From DASPJR01 sp035628505 (lineage in GTDB: Bacteria; Planctomycetota; SZUA-567; H5-PLA8), in the NCBI GenBank assembly GCA_035628505.1, contig DASPJR010000166.1, positions 1 through 56,330 of the forward strand: a stretch of 56,330 nucleotides of DNA. The letters run 5' to 3'. This document shows, piece after piece, positions 13,768 to 22,753 of this stretch. The notes beneath the pieces were generated by a model, which did no database searches, had not been told where the DNA came from, and saw only the letters and a program-made list of their open reading frames with translations. Within the stretch, counting starts at the first letter, position 1, and each line of letters begins with the position of its first letter. The position numbers were made by a program, and so were the translations under genes.

Positions 13768-15198
13768 TTAGAAATCCACACTGACTTCATGCCCGCGAAT
13801 CTCGCCATAATGCATCTTCACCACTTCCGGCGTGTTGCCCATCGCTGCGGCAACGTCGGCATAGTTCTTAACCTTTCGCAGCAGCAGCGAGCCAAACGAG
13901 CGGCGCAGGCTCTTGGCGTTCATCCCCTTTGGCAGCAGAGCAGGCGTTGGCTTTCGGCGCTTGCCGCCTTTGTGCCCGCGTAGCGCCGTGCTTAGCCCGC
14001 CAGAAGTCCAGCGTTCGAAGTCTGTTCCCTCGGCGCCGGGAACCGGGAAGACATACGTTTTGCCCGCACCGTCTTTCAGGTGCTCTTTCAGCTTCGGCAG
14101 CAACAGCGTTGGATGCAGATTTACCTTGCGCTTGCGATGCGATGTTTTCAGCAGATGCTTCTCGTCGCCGTCCTCAACGGTCGTCACATGCAGGTAACCA
14201 CTCTTGCCGTCTGCCGCGATGTGAACGTCAGAGACGCGCAGCCAGCACAGTTCCGCAAGCTGCAATCCGGCGTAGCCCAGCGTTGCCACGAGCGTCTTCC
14301 AGTAGTTCGAAGGAAGCTTTTCGATTGCAGCGTTGATCTCGCTGGCGGTGTGGTAGTGGATGCCGCCGCGCTCGCGGTCGAGTTCATCCTTCGTCACAGC
14401 TCGAACAGCACCGATCTGCGAGACATACCCCCAGCGTTTCGCGCTCCAGTTCAGGAACCGGCCCAGGCGACGGCGTAACGCGTCTCTGCGCGATGCTTTC
14501 TTGTGCTGGTCTCCCTTTGCCACGTCCGCTTCAATGAAGCTCGCCACGTCGCCGTGTGTCACGTCTGCCAGCGTCTTGCGCTCAGCCGGAAGGCTCTCGA
14601 CAAACTTCTTAGCAATCGCGTGCACTACTTTGGCGTTGAATGCCGTCGTCTCTGACTGCATGTGAGCCAAGAACATTTCTAAGGCTTTGTCGAGCGGCGG
14701 AATCCCCTTCCCTGCTTTCGCAGCCTGCCCCAGCATGGAACGTTCAAGCGCCTCGCGGTTCTCGCGCTCTGTTTTCAGCTCGCGCTTTGTCGCTGCCAGT
14801 TCGAATGTCACGTCCCGCAGCTTGTTCTGAAGACTCTCGCGTTCCAGCAGCACTGGCAGCATGGTTGCGCGAACCGATTTCGGGAAGGCTTCAAGCTGCT
14901 GCTGAATCGCGCTCATAGCCGCGCTGATATTCGATGCCTTAGCTTCCGTCTCGTTGGCTTTCTTCTCACCGAAATAAAGCCGCGCCGCCTGCTCGCACAC
15001 GTCGATAGGCTTCTCTGTGATCGAGCGAATGCCGCGATTGTGAAGCGCGACTAACCCGTCACAGATGAGGCGGGCATCGTCCCTGTTGTCAGTGCCAAGT
15101 CCCCGGCAGACTCTTTTCCCGGTTGAATCTTTGAAAACCGCGATGTAAAATGTGGTGCCGTTTCGAAGACTCGGTGAGACTGAATAGGACTTAGCCAT
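13768..15198 (-). CDS. Tyrosine recombinase/integrase
   Basis: 476 residues. A basic N-terminus is followed by a long coiled-coil segment (about 115-160), a core-binding domain (about 168-265) and a catalytic domain (about 285-476). The nucleophile is in KMHYGEIRG near the end, and Lys/Arg of the beta-hairpin appear in LKTSHRKRKVNL. The first catalytic Arg position reads Q313 (GLQLAEL, codon 14262-14260), the HxxR box is AKSLRR, and the GH box is GN, as is common in PVC integrases. The start is 118 bp from tRNA-Gly. The missing first Arg may reduce or abolish activity. Confidence 0.85.
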   Translation of the reverse strand: MAKSYSVSPSLRNGTTFYIAVFKDSTGKRVCRGLGTDNRDDARLICDGLVALHNRGIRSITEKPIDVCEQAARLYFGEKKANETEAKASNISAAMSAIQQQLEAFPKSVRATMLPVLLERESLQNKLRDVTFELAATKRELKTERENREALERSMLGQAAKAGKGIPPLDKALEMFLAHMQSETTAFNAKVVHAIAKKFVESLPAERKTLADVTHGDVASFIEADVAKGDQHKKASRRDALRRRLGRFLNWSAKRWGYVSQIGAVRAVTKDELDRERGGIHYHTASEINAAIEKLPSNYWKTLVATLGYAGLQLAELCWLRVSDVHIAADGKSGYLHVTTVEDGDEKHLLKTSHRKRKVNLHPTLLLPKLKEHLKDGAGKTYVFPVPGAEGTDFERWTSGGLSTALRGHKGGKRRKPTPALLPKGMNAKSLRRSFGSLLLRKVKNYADVAAAMGNTPEVVKMHYGEIRGHEVSVDF

Positions 15199-15219
15199 GA
15201 CTCATGCTCCCAAGGTTTC

Positions 15220-15285
15220 GGTATACTCCGTAGGGGCATTGGTATACTCTGAATGGTATATTCTGGCAAGTCTAAAGTATACACG
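15220..15285. repeat. Spaced GGTATAYTCYG repeats next to the tRNA
   Basis: Direct copies at 15220-15230 (GGTATACTCCG), 15241-15251 (GGTATACTCTG) and 15255-15265 (GGTATATTCTG), plus a weaker AGTATACACG at 15276-15285. Start-to-start distances are 21, 14 and 21 bp. They fill the gap between the integrase start (15198) and tRNA-Gly (15316), where arm-type integrase or accessory sites would be expected. They could also be operators of the integrase promoter. Confidence 0.6.
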
Positions 15286-15315
15286 AACTTATAAGTCGTT
15301 TAATGCCAAGCACTT

Positions 15316-15387
15316 GCGGGCGTAGCTCAGTGGCAGAGCGTTGGCTTCCCAAGCCGAAGGTCGCGGGTTCGATGCCCGTCGCCCGCT
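15316..15387 (+). tRNA. tRNA-Gly(CCC)
   Basis: A 72-nt cloverleaf. The acceptor stem GCGGGCG (15316-15322) pairs with CGCCCGC (15380-15386). The D arm contains AGCTCAGTGGCAGAGC. The anticodon stem TTGGC/GCCGA encloses the loop TTCCCAA, giving anticodon CCC. The T arm contains GGTTCGATGCC. The discriminator is T and no CCA is encoded. The 5' end faces the integrated element; the sulfatase gene ends 34 bp to the right on the other strand. Confidence 0.95.
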
Positions 15388-15420
15388 TTCTTCAGCATAT
15401 TTGATGGGACACTCGGCGGG

Positions 15421-16905
15421 TCAGTCTTCTGGCACGGCGTCGTCTTTTCCGATTGGCTTTCCTTCCCAGACAATTTCACCTGTTGCCGCATCATAGGTCA
15501 GCACCCGGTGCTTGCTTCCGGGAGCGGGCTTTGCACTGGACTTTGGAAGCCATTTTCGCAATTCATCCTTAAGGGATGAGTTTTTCGCATCGGCGGCAAT
15601 GTTGTTCCATTCGTTCGGGTCTGCGGCGATGTCGTAAAGTTCCTCCGAGCCATCGGCGTAACGGATGTAGCGCCAGCGTTCCGTCCGCACACTGTGATTG
15701 TCGTGATTGCTCGTCGTGATCGCCGGCCACTCGCGTGGTGCTGATGCATCCTTGAGTTGCGGAAGCAGACTGTGGCCTTCGAAAGCCACCTTGGCCTGCA
15801 ACGAGCAAAGCTCAGAAAGCGTCGGGTAAATGTCGAGCAGTTCAACGGGCCGGTTGCATCTTGCGTTTTGCGAAATGCCGGGCCCGGCGAAGATCAGGGG
15901 CACGCGCGTGGCCCGCTCCCAGAGCGTGTTCTTACCCGTAATCGCCTTCTCACCCAGATGCCATCCGTGATCACTCCAGAGTACCACAATTGTGTTATCC
16001 GCTCGGCCTGATTGTTTCAGCGCATCGAGAAGACGGCCGACCTGGGCATCCATGAAGCTCGTCGTTGCAAGGTATGCTCGAACCAGGCTCTTCCACTCGC
16101 CGCAGTTGCGCAGCGTTTGTAGCCTTGGCTCGGGCAGCGACCAGTGCAGGTACCAGGAAAACCGGGGTGTGTCGGAGCGGTCATCTTCCATAATGCGCGG
16201 CAGTTCAATTTTGTCCTCGGGGAATAGATCAAACCACTTTTTCGGCGCAACACACGGCACATGCGGCAGGCGGAACCCGCAGGCGATGAAGAACGGCTTG
16301 TCTGCGGGCGCGCTCTGCAGTGCTTCGATGGCCGCGCTCGCAATTTTATAATCCGCGTTCTCTTCGTCCGATTCTCCGACTGCGCCCCAGTCCATTGGAG
16401 CGATCGGCTTGCCTGTGAGTTTTGCGATGCGCTGTGGGGGAGCTTTCAAACCCGGGGCCGGCCCCAACTTCGCAAACTCGGCCGTGCCCTGCTTCACGGA
16501 ACCATCGTGATATATCTTGCCGCACGCAAACGTCGTGTAACCGGCACTCATGAATGCCTGCGGCAGCGAAACGGTGTTCTTAGTGGCTTCGACGTCCCGG
16601 ATCCCTGGCGCCAAACCGTAAATTCCGGTCGTCGACGGCCGCAAGCCAGTCAGCAGGCTGGCGCGGGACGGATTGCAAAGCGCTGCCTGACAATGCGCGT
16701 TCGTGAAAAGAGTGCCGCGTGCGGCCAGTGCATCGATGTTAGGCGTTCTTGCCTGGGGATGACCCTTGACGCAGCCTATCCAATCGTTCAGATCATCCAC
16801 TGCGATGAAGAGGACGTTCGGGCGTTCCCCGGCGCAAAGCAGCGGCGGGAGCAGTAGGGTCAGAAGCAAAAAAAAGCGCCGCAGCATAGACATCCTTTCA
16901 CTCAT
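15421..16905 (-). CDS. Secreted sulfatase (iduronate-2-sulfatase-like)
   Basis: About 494 residues from the chosen start 16905; later ATGs at 16893 and 16887 are equally possible, the last having AAAGGA at a good distance. A signal peptide (LRRFFLLLTLLLPPLLCAG) is followed by the metal-binding NVLFIAVDDL (about 30-39) and the formylglycine motif C77-NPSR in AALCNPSRASLLTG. Later WSDHGWHLGEK carries further active-site residues. It should remove sulfate esters from a glycan outside the cytoplasm. It is divergent from the LacI gene; a sulfatase-maturating enzyme is not in the window. Confidence 0.9.
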   Translation of the reverse strand: MSERMSMLRRFFLLLTLLLPPLLCAGERPNVLFIAVDDLNDWIGCVKGHPQARTPNIDALAARGTLFTNAHCQAALCNPSRASLLTGLRPSTTGIYGLAPGIRDVEATKNTVSLPQAFMSAGYTTFACGKIYHDGSVKQGTAEFAKLGPAPGLKAPPQRIAKLTGKPIAPMDWGAVGESDEENADYKIASAAIEALQSAPADKPFFIACGFRLPHVPCVAPKKWFDLFPEDKIELPRIMEDDRSDTPRFSWYLHWSLPEPRLQTLRNCGEWKSLVRAYLATTSFMDAQVGRLLDALKQSGRADNTIVVLWSDHGWHLGEKAITGKNTLWERATRVPLIFAGPGISQNARCNRPVELLDIYPTLSELCSLQAKVAFEGHSLLPQLKDASAPREWPAITTSNHDNHSVRTERWRYIRYADGSEELYDIAADPNEWNNIAADAKNSSLKDELRKWLPKSSAKPAPGSKHRVLTYDAATGEIVWEGKPIGKDDAVPED

Positions 16906-17051
16906 TTCATTTCTTCCCGCGAGTCCATTAATGCTTACACTCAAACTGTGCGTCATTGTTAATTTATCATCGATCGCGTGAGTTGTTCTGACAGGCTCAA
17001 CCAAAGCATTTCTAAATTTCTTGAACAAAGCCTACAGTTCGGGTGTACTGC

Positions 17052-17065
17052 TTAGCACGTGCTAA
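17052..17065. promoter_or_regulatory. Perfect LacI-type palindrome TTAGCACGTGCTAA
   Basis: A 14-bp perfect palindrome lies 16 bp before the LacI start (17081), within the divergent gap to the sulfatase. Its central C/G step and size are typical for LacI/PurR-family operators. It probably mediates autoregulation and perhaps control of the sulfatase. Confidence 0.55.
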
Positions 17066-17080
17066 CTCCAGGAAGGGTCC

Positions 17081-18139
17081 ATGAGCATCACGCAGAAAGG
17101 TCTGGCAGAGAAACTCGGGATCTCCAGGCAGCTGGTCAGCTTTGCGCTGAACAACTATCCGGGAGTTGCTGAAGAGACGCGTCAGCGCGTGATCTCGGTG
17201 GCTCGCGAGCTGGGATACAACGCCTTTGCCAATCAGGGTGCAAGGGCGCTGATCGCCAGGCGCTACGGCCGCCGCGCGGCAACCGGAATCGTGGCAATCC
17301 TGCTTCCGCCGAAGTTCGACGTCCCCTTGCGCGACATTCCGAACTTTTCGCATACGCTGGATGCCATGGAACGCGAAGCCGATCGGCGCGGGCTGGATGT
17401 GCTGTTCTGCCGCAACCGCAACGAGCAGTTGCCGCGTCTGATTCAGAGCCTCTCCGTGGATGGCGTGGCCTGCGTTTCATCCGATCCCAGGTTTGTGCGG
17501 CAGATTGGACAGTTGGGTTTGCCGGCGCTGAACGTCGGACTGCAGTCGCCGGGCGTCTGCTGGATATCACCCGACGACCGGCAGGGGCTGGCACTTGCCA
17601 CCAGACATCTTATCGATTTACGTCATCGTGAAATTGCTTACCTCGGTCATTGCACGAACGTAAAGAACGCCAGTGAGCGGCTTGCCGGATACAAGCAGGC
17701 TCTAAAGGCGGCGGGGATTCGAATTCGCGCTGAGCGCATTGAGGCCACAGTCAGTGAGCTATCGATCGATGCCGGCGCTGCGGCAATGGAAAGACTCCTC
17801 GAGAGAGATGAACAGTTCGTGAAGAGCGGCAAGCCGTCCTTTACTGCCATTGCGGCCTACAACGATCTGCTTGGAATGGGCGCGGTGAAATGCCTCAGGG
17901 CGCATGGCCTGGATGTGCCGAGAGACATGAGCATTACCGGCTTTGACGATGTGTCTTCGCAATATCCGCATTCTCCACGCATCACCTCCATCAACTATTC
18001 GCGTGCTGAGATGGGCACGCGAGCCATCACCATGCTTTGCGAGAACGAAGGGTCGCCGCTTGAGCCATCTGGCCTGCGGCTTCCGGTGACATTGGTTCTG
18101 CATGAATCCTGCAAACCGCTGGCGAACAGCGGAAGTTAA
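17081..18139 (+). CDS. LacI-family transcriptional regulator
   Basis: 352 residues. The HTH is at 1-25 (MSITQKGLAEKLGISRQLVS, then FALNN), followed by the hinge helix region (about 45-60) and a periplasmic-binding-type sugar-sensing domain with the usual close (ITGFDDVSSQYPHSPRITSI). Start chosen for GGAAGG at four bases. It is followed after 12 bp by the DUF1552 gene, so it leads that operon, and it is divergent to the sulfatase. Its effector is likely a sugar or glycan breakdown product; not determinable here. Confidence 0.9.
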   Translation: MSITQKGLAEKLGISRQLVSFALNNYPGVAEETRQRVISVARELGYNAFANQGARALIARRYGRRAATGIVAILLPPKFDVPLRDIPNFSHTLDAMEREADRRGLDVLFCRNRNEQLPRLIQSLSVDGVACVSSDPRFVRQIGQLGLPALNVGLQSPGVCWISPDDRQGLALATRHLIDLRHREIAYLGHCTNVKNASERLAGYKQALKAAGIRIRAERIEATVSELSIDAGAAAMERLLERDEQFVKSGKPSFTAIAAYNDLLGMGAVKCLRAHGLDVPRDMSITGFDDVSSQYPHSPRITSINYSRAEMGTRAITMLCENEGSPLEPSGLRLPVTLVLHESCKPLANSGS

Positions 18140-18151
18140 GGAGCGAATACG

Positions 18152-19411
18152 ATGAACGAACAGACGCCGCCCCTCACGCGCCGCACTTTCATTCGCACCA
18201 GTTCTGTACTGCTGGCGCTGCCGTGGCTTGAAAGCCTCGCGCGAGCCGAGGAAAAAGCTCCACCCCGGCGGATGGTGAACATCTGCACCGCCTTTGGGCT
18301 CTACGGCCCGTCCTTCTTTCCTGAAAAGGCCGGCCGCGACTATGAGCCGAGCGAGTACTTGAAGGTGCTGGGCGATCTGCGCGAACAATTCACTGTCTTT
18401 TCAGGCATATCGCACCCGGAAATCGGCGGCGATCACGCCTCGGAATCGTGCTTCCTCACCAGCGCGAAACATCCGACGGGAGCGAATTTCCGCAACAGTG
18501 TCTCCATGGATTACCTGGCGGCGCGGCACGTCGGAAATGCGACGCGTTTTCCGCTGCTGACGCTCAGCACAGACGACGCGTTCCCGCTCACGCACTCGCT
18601 GAGCGGCGCCGGCATTCCAGGACTGAGCAGGCCATCGGAGATTTTCGCGCGCATGTTCCTGGCCGGAAATGCGCGCGAGATCGAGAACGAAAAGGCGCGC
18701 CTGAAACGTGGGCAGAGCATTCTCGACCGCATGGGCGGCCGGCTCGCTTCGCTTAAGGATAAGCTCGGCAAGAACGACCAGATGCAGTTGAACGACTACA
18801 CCGACGCCGTTCGCGACATGGAAAAGCAGCTTCACGCGAGCGAAGAATGGGTCACGCGTCCCAAGCCCGTGGTGAATGAGCAGCCGCCAAAAGACAATCC
18901 CGACAAGAGCGATTTCATCGGGCGCGCGCGGCTCATGTTCAATCTTACCCGGCTTGCGCTGCAGACCGATTCCACGCGCGTGGTCACAATCTTCATACGC
19001 GGCATGGATCTGAAGCCTCCAATTGAAGGCATCACGCAGGACCACCACGGTCTCAGCCATCACGGCCGCAGCCCGGAGAAAATCAATGAGCTGCGCATCA
19101 TCGAACGTGCTGAAATGGAAGCATTCCGTGATTTCCTCGTTTCGCTCCGCAACGTAAAAGACGGCGAGCGCACGCTGCTTGACCAGACACAGGTGCTCAT
19201 CGGCAGCAACCTGGGCGACGCGAGCGGACATGGCACGTCGAATCTTCCGATCCTGCTGGCCGGCGGCGGCTGGAAGCATGGCCAGCACATTGCCGGCGAC
19301 GTGAAAAACAACACGCCGCTTGGAAAGCTCTTCGTGAGCATGCTGCAGCGCTTTGGAATTGAGACCGATACGTTCGGCTCCGGTTCCGGCACTATCAACG
19401 GCCTGGCTTGA
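18152..19411 (+). CDS. DUF1552 protein with twin-arginine signal
   Basis: 419 residues. A Tat signal (RRTFIRTSSVLLALPWLESL) precedes the DUF1552 domain, which spans nearly the whole protein (NICTAFGLYGPSFFPEK, then later GSNLGDASGHGTSNLPILLAGG). DUF1552 proteins are abundant in Planctomycetes and Verrucomicrobia and almost always pair with DUF1592/PSCyt cytochrome proteins; their reaction is unknown. Here the pair is in the order DUF1552 then DUF1592 with a 17-bp gap. The start has AAGGAGCG. Exported and folded before export. Confidence 0.9.
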   Translation: MNEQTPPLTRRTFIRTSSVLLALPWLESLARAEEKAPPRRMVNICTAFGLYGPSFFPEKAGRDYEPSEYLKVLGDLREQFTVFSGISHPEIGGDHASESCFLTSAKHPTGANFRNSVSMDYLAARHVGNATRFPLLTLSTDDAFPLTHSLSGAGIPGLSRPSEIFARMFLAGNAREIENEKARLKRGQSILDRMGGRLASLKDKLGKNDQMQLNDYTDAVRDMEKQLHASEEWVTRPKPVVNEQPPKDNPDKSDFIGRARLMFNLTRLALQTDSTRVVTIFIRGMDLKPPIEGITQDHHGLSHHGRSPEKINELRIIERAEMEAFRDFLVSLRNVKDGERTLLDQTQVLIGSNLGDASGHGTSNLPILLAGGGWKHGQHIAGDVKNNTPLGKLFVSMLQRFGIETDTFGSGSGTINGLA

Positions 19412-19428
19412 TTTCTGGAGAAACGGAA

Positions 19429-21879
19429 ATGACGCGTGCTCTCCCCTTCCCGCTCTGCGCGCTGCTGTTCGCTTTTGCCTTAGGTACCGGCCTGCACGCG
19501 CAAGATGCCGCCGCTTTATTTGCGTCACGCATCGCGCCGCTGCTGAAAGAGAATTGCGTGAAATGTCATGGACCGGAAAAGCAGAGAGGGCAGGTAAAGC
19601 TGGATGGCACGCGCAGCGAGACCCAGCTTCTGGCGGATGTAGATCTCTGGTTCCGGGTGCTTGAGCAGGTTGAAAGTGGCGCCATGCCTCCGGAAGAGTC
19701 CCGCGCTCTGAGTGCAGATGATCGCAAGGCGATTGTGACATGGATCCGCGGCGAGTTCACCGAACTTGCTTTGGCGAATCAGCGGAACAGCGGCCGCAGC
19801 CGCCTGCGGCGCCTCAGCCGCACAGAATATGCCAATACGATTGAAGACATTTTCGGTGTGCGCCCGCTCGTCGATCTCGAGCTGCCAGCGGACGGCCGCG
19901 TCGAAGGCTATGAAAAAGTCAGCGCCGCTCTGCCGCTCACATCCGACGGCTCGATGGGCTATTTCAAGCTCGCCGAGGACCTGTTGAACCACTGGACATT
20001 CCGACCGCTTCCCAAACCCAAAACGCCGAATGCCGATCCGCTGGCGGAGCGCACCATCCGCGCGGTTGCCCGGGAAAGTGAGCAGTCGAAAGGACACCTG
20101 CTCGTTCTCGAGGATGGCACGGTTGTCTCGTTCAACTCGGACAATAACTCCGGGCCAGTGAAATATCCGGGCTGCCGCGTGCCGGGAGTTCACAAGATTC
20201 GCGTGAGCGTCTACGGATATCAGACCGATAAGCCGCTGCCTTTCGGCATCTACGTGGGTAGCACCGGTAGTTATCCACAGCAGATCGAGCTCGCCAAAGT
20301 ACTCGAAGCGCCCCCGGGAAAGCCGGCCGTACTCGAGACGGAACTCTATTTGAAGAGAGGCTCGGGCATTCGCCTGATCCCCTTCGGTCTCGGGGTGCCG
20401 GTGCCCAAGAATGCGCAGGCCAGTCTCTGCAAAGCGCCAGGGCTTGCGGTCCAGTGGCTTGAAGACGTTGAGCCGGAGCAGCCCCTTCGCGGCGATCGAT
20501 GGCTGCTCGAAGACATGCCCAAGGCACTTGCCGATGAGATCCGCAATTCGCAGTACGGCAAAGTATTTCTCAAGAAATCAAAGGTCGGCCGGGACGAAAT
20601 CCTCAGTGCAATGGCCGCAACGTTCAAACGCGTGGGCGCACGGCTATTCAGGCGGGATCTGAATGAAACCGAGTTCACGCAAATCATGACCGACACGACG
20701 GCTCAGCTTGATGCGGGAACGCCGTTTGAAACGATCATCAAGAATCAGCTGATCGACATGATGACTTCGCCTGAGTTCTTCTGCATCATCGAACCGCCGG
20801 GAAAGCTTTCAAACTTTGCGCTCGCGTCTCGCTTGTCATTCTTTTTGTGGAACGGCGCACCGGATGAAACGCTTCTGGAACTGGCACGCAAGGGTCAGCT
20901 GCACGATCCGAAGATCCTGAAGGAGCAGACCGAGCGGCTGCTGAAGGACAACCGCTCAGACCGCTTCGTGAATGACTTCCTGGATCAGTGGCTCGGGCTT
21001 CACGCCATCAACGACACCACGCCCGACTCGAAGCTTTATCCGGAGTATGGCCGCGATGAGCTGCTGAAGTATTCGAGCGTGTGGGAAACGCAGGCCTTTT
21101 TCCGCCGCATGCTGGATGAGAATTTAAGCGTGAGGCACTTGGTCGATTCCCCATGGGCTCTGGTGAATGAGCCGCTGGCCAGGCATTACGGCATCCCGGG
21201 AGTAACCGGAACGCAGCTGCAGAAGGTTTCGTTGCCGGACGGATCGCCGTTCGGCGGAATATGGACGCAATCGGCACTGATGAAAGTCACCGCGAATGGT
21301 ACGAATACATCACCCGTAAAGCGCGGCGTTTGGGTCGCCAGGCGGCTGCTGGGGATCCATATTTCGCCGCCGCCGCCGAATATAGCCGCCGTCGAGCCCG
21401 ACATTCGCGGCGCCAAAACGCTGCGTGAGCAGCTTGCGCTGCATAGCAACAGCGCTAACTGTGCCGCCTGCCATGCCAAGTTCGATCCTTACGGATTTGC
21501 GCTCGAAAGTTTCGATGTCACCGGCGCGTTCCGGAAAAATTACCGCGTGCTGGATGCCGACTTTTCCAAGCTGCAGCCGCATGAACGCAAAGGCCGCCAC
21601 GCATGGCGCGAGGGCCTGCCGGTTGATTGCGGCGGCAAACTACCCGATGGACGCACGTTTTCTGGAATCACAGAACTTCGCCGGCTGCTCAGCGAAAAGC
21701 CTGAACAGCTTGCGCGCGGTGTCACGCGTCATCTGCTCACGTTTGCCACTGGCACGCCCGCCGGACCGCTCGACGATAAAGGAGTGGATGAAATCGTTCA
21801 GAAGGCCGCTGCGGAAGGATATGGTTTACGTGCGCTGATTCATGCCATCGTTCAGAGTGAACTTTTCAGGCACAAGTAA
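19429..21879 (+). CDS. Multidomain c-type cytochrome (DUF1587/1592/1588/1585)
   Basis: 816 residues from ATG 19429, which has GGAGAAACGGAA upstream; the upstream TTG at 19408 is not needed. A signal peptide ends near LHAQD. The N-terminal cytochrome domain has CVKCH (43-47). DUF1587 (RLSRTEYANTIEDIF), DUF1595, DUF1592 (FALASRLSFFLWNGAPDETL), DUF1588 (RHYGIPGV) and DUF1585 follow. A second CxxCH occurs in CAACHAKFDPYGFALESFD. The family is typical of PVC bacteria; an extracytoplasmic redox or polymer-oxidising function is proposed in general but unproven. The stop is four bp from the converging cphB. Confidence 0.9.
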   Translation: MTRALPFPLCALLFAFALGTGLHAQDAAALFASRIAPLLKENCVKCHGPEKQRGQVKLDGTRSETQLLADVDLWFRVLEQVESGAMPPEESRALSADDRKAIVTWIRGEFTELALANQRNSGRSRLRRLSRTEYANTIEDIFGVRPLVDLELPADGRVEGYEKVSAALPLTSDGSMGYFKLAEDLLNHWTFRPLPKPKTPNADPLAERTIRAVARESEQSKGHLLVLEDGTVVSFNSDNNSGPVKYPGCRVPGVHKIRVSVYGYQTDKPLPFGIYVGSTGSYPQQIELAKVLEAPPGKPAVLETELYLKRGSGIRLIPFGLGVPVPKNAQASLCKAPGLAVQWLEDVEPEQPLRGDRWLLEDMPKALADEIRNSQYGKVFLKKSKVGRDEILSAMAATFKRVGARLFRRDLNETEFTQIMTDTTAQLDAGTPFETIIKNQLIDMMTSPEFFCIIEPPGKLSNFALASRLSFFLWNGAPDETLLELARKGQLHDPKILKEQTERLLKDNRSDRFVNDFLDQWLGLHAINDTTPDSKLYPEYGRDELLKYSSVWETQAFFRRMLDENLSVRHLVDSPWALVNEPLARHYGIPGVTGTQLQKVSLPDGSPFGGIWTQSALMKVTANGTNTSPVKRGVWVARRLLGIHISPPPPNIAAVEPDIRGAKTLREQLALHSNSANCAACHAKFDPYGFALESFDVTGAFRKNYRVLDADFSKLQPHERKGRHAWREGLPVDCGGKLPDGRTFSGITELRRLLSEKPEQLARGVTRHLLTFATGTPAGPLDDKGVDEIVQKAAAEGYGLRALIHAIVQSELFRHK

Positions 21880-21883
21880 GGCT

Positions 21884-22753
21884 CTAAGCCGCCGGCGGCA
21901 GGACCTGCAGCGTTTTCAAATCAAATCCGTAGTTCTCCGGCAGCACATGCAACCGGATATTCCAGAGCGCCAGACATTCGGCGGGAGTGATTCCCCGCTG
22001 CATCAGGTCGCTGAAATTTGAGCTGTGCGTGTCAACAATGGTCACGCTTCCGCTTCCAAGTACGCGCAGCTGACGGTCACTGACCACCAGTGCCGTGTTT
22101 TCATCGATGCCCACGCCGATGTGCCGCGGGTTCTGAGCGACGGCCGAGAGCAGCCGCCCCAACCGGCCGCGCTGCGCAAAATGCTGATCGATGACTACAT
22201 CGCTGATGAACCCGAGGCCATAACCAAGCTCAACGATGCCGATGCTCGGATGGGTCTGTGAATCTCCGCGTACGATCATCATATCGGACATCATCGCCGC
22301 GCCCGCGCTTGTTCCGGCGATCAGCATGCCCCGGGCGTGCCGATCTTTCAGCGTTGTTTCCGTGCGCGTGCCGCCCAGCAGCGTTGAGATGCGAAGCTGG
22401 CAACCGCCGGTAAAGAACACGCCTGTCGATTTCTGCAGCAGTCGGACCAGGTTTTCAGAATTGGCTTCTTCGCGCGTGTGAATATCGATGATGCTCACAT
22501 AACCGGCGCCCAGGCGTGTCAAAACGGATTTATACTCTTCGCCGACTTCGATGGGAAACTCGCTGGCACAGGTAAATACCGCGATGCGGCTTTCGCCGCC
22601 GCCCGCGAGTTCCACGACTTTCTGCAGAATTTCGCAGGCCCCCGTCTTGTCTTCGGCTCCGCCGATGATCACAAGCCGCGATGGAGCTGCCGTCTTCGAG
22701 AGATCAGCCGGCGAGCGCTGCGGCGGGGAGCGCTTTTTGCGGGACTGCGCCAT
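21884..22753 (-). CDS. cphB: Cyanophycinase 1 (overlapping cphA)
   Basis: 289 residues. The serine-protease-like fold of cyanophycinases is seen in LVIIGGAEDKTG (27-38), the FFTGGCQLRI strand (113-122) and the nucleophile elbow GTSAGAAMM with Ser149. It should split the Asp-Arg polymer cyanophycin into beta-Asp-Arg dipeptides. Its first 50 bp overlap the 3' end of cphA in another frame. The N-terminal 25 residues are basic and probably flexible. Synthesis and degradation genes are thus translationally coupled. Confidence 0.9.
   Translation of the reverse strand: MAQSRKKRSPPQRSPADLSKTAAPSRLVIIGGAEDKTGACEILQKVVELAGGGESRIAVFTCASEFPIEVGEEYKSVLTRLGAGYVSIIDIHTREEANSENLVRLLQKSTGVFFTGGCQLRISTLLGGTRTETTLKDRHARGMLIAGTSAGAAMMSDMMIVRGDSQTHPSIGIVELGYGLGFISDVVIDQHFAQRGRLGRLLSAVAQNPRHIGVGIDENTALVVSDRQLRVLGSGSVTIVDTHSSNFSDLMQRGITPAECLALWNIRLHVLPENYGFDLKTLQVLPPAA

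Larger units (their letters stand above)
1..15315. mobile_element. Integrated phage-like element (right part only)
   Basis: A leftward block of phage-type genes (tyrosine recombinase, paired RHH regulators, ParB-domain protein, PrimPol/DUF3987 replication protein, Nu1-like terminase small subunit, hub-like protein) abuts an intact tRNA-Gly at 15316. The genes are small, overlap by ATGA or TAATG junctions and are mostly of unknown function, unlike the host region to the right. The recombinase and its repeat array lie next to the tRNA, as at an attachment end. The left boundary is outside the window. No portal, large terminase or capsid gene is visible here, so prophage, satellite or other integrative element cannot be told apart. 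Confidence 0.75.

Noticed and set aside
18401..19741. 446-codon open frame opposite the DUF1552 gene
   Set aside because: An antisense shadow of a conserved protein with no signal, motif or ribosome site.
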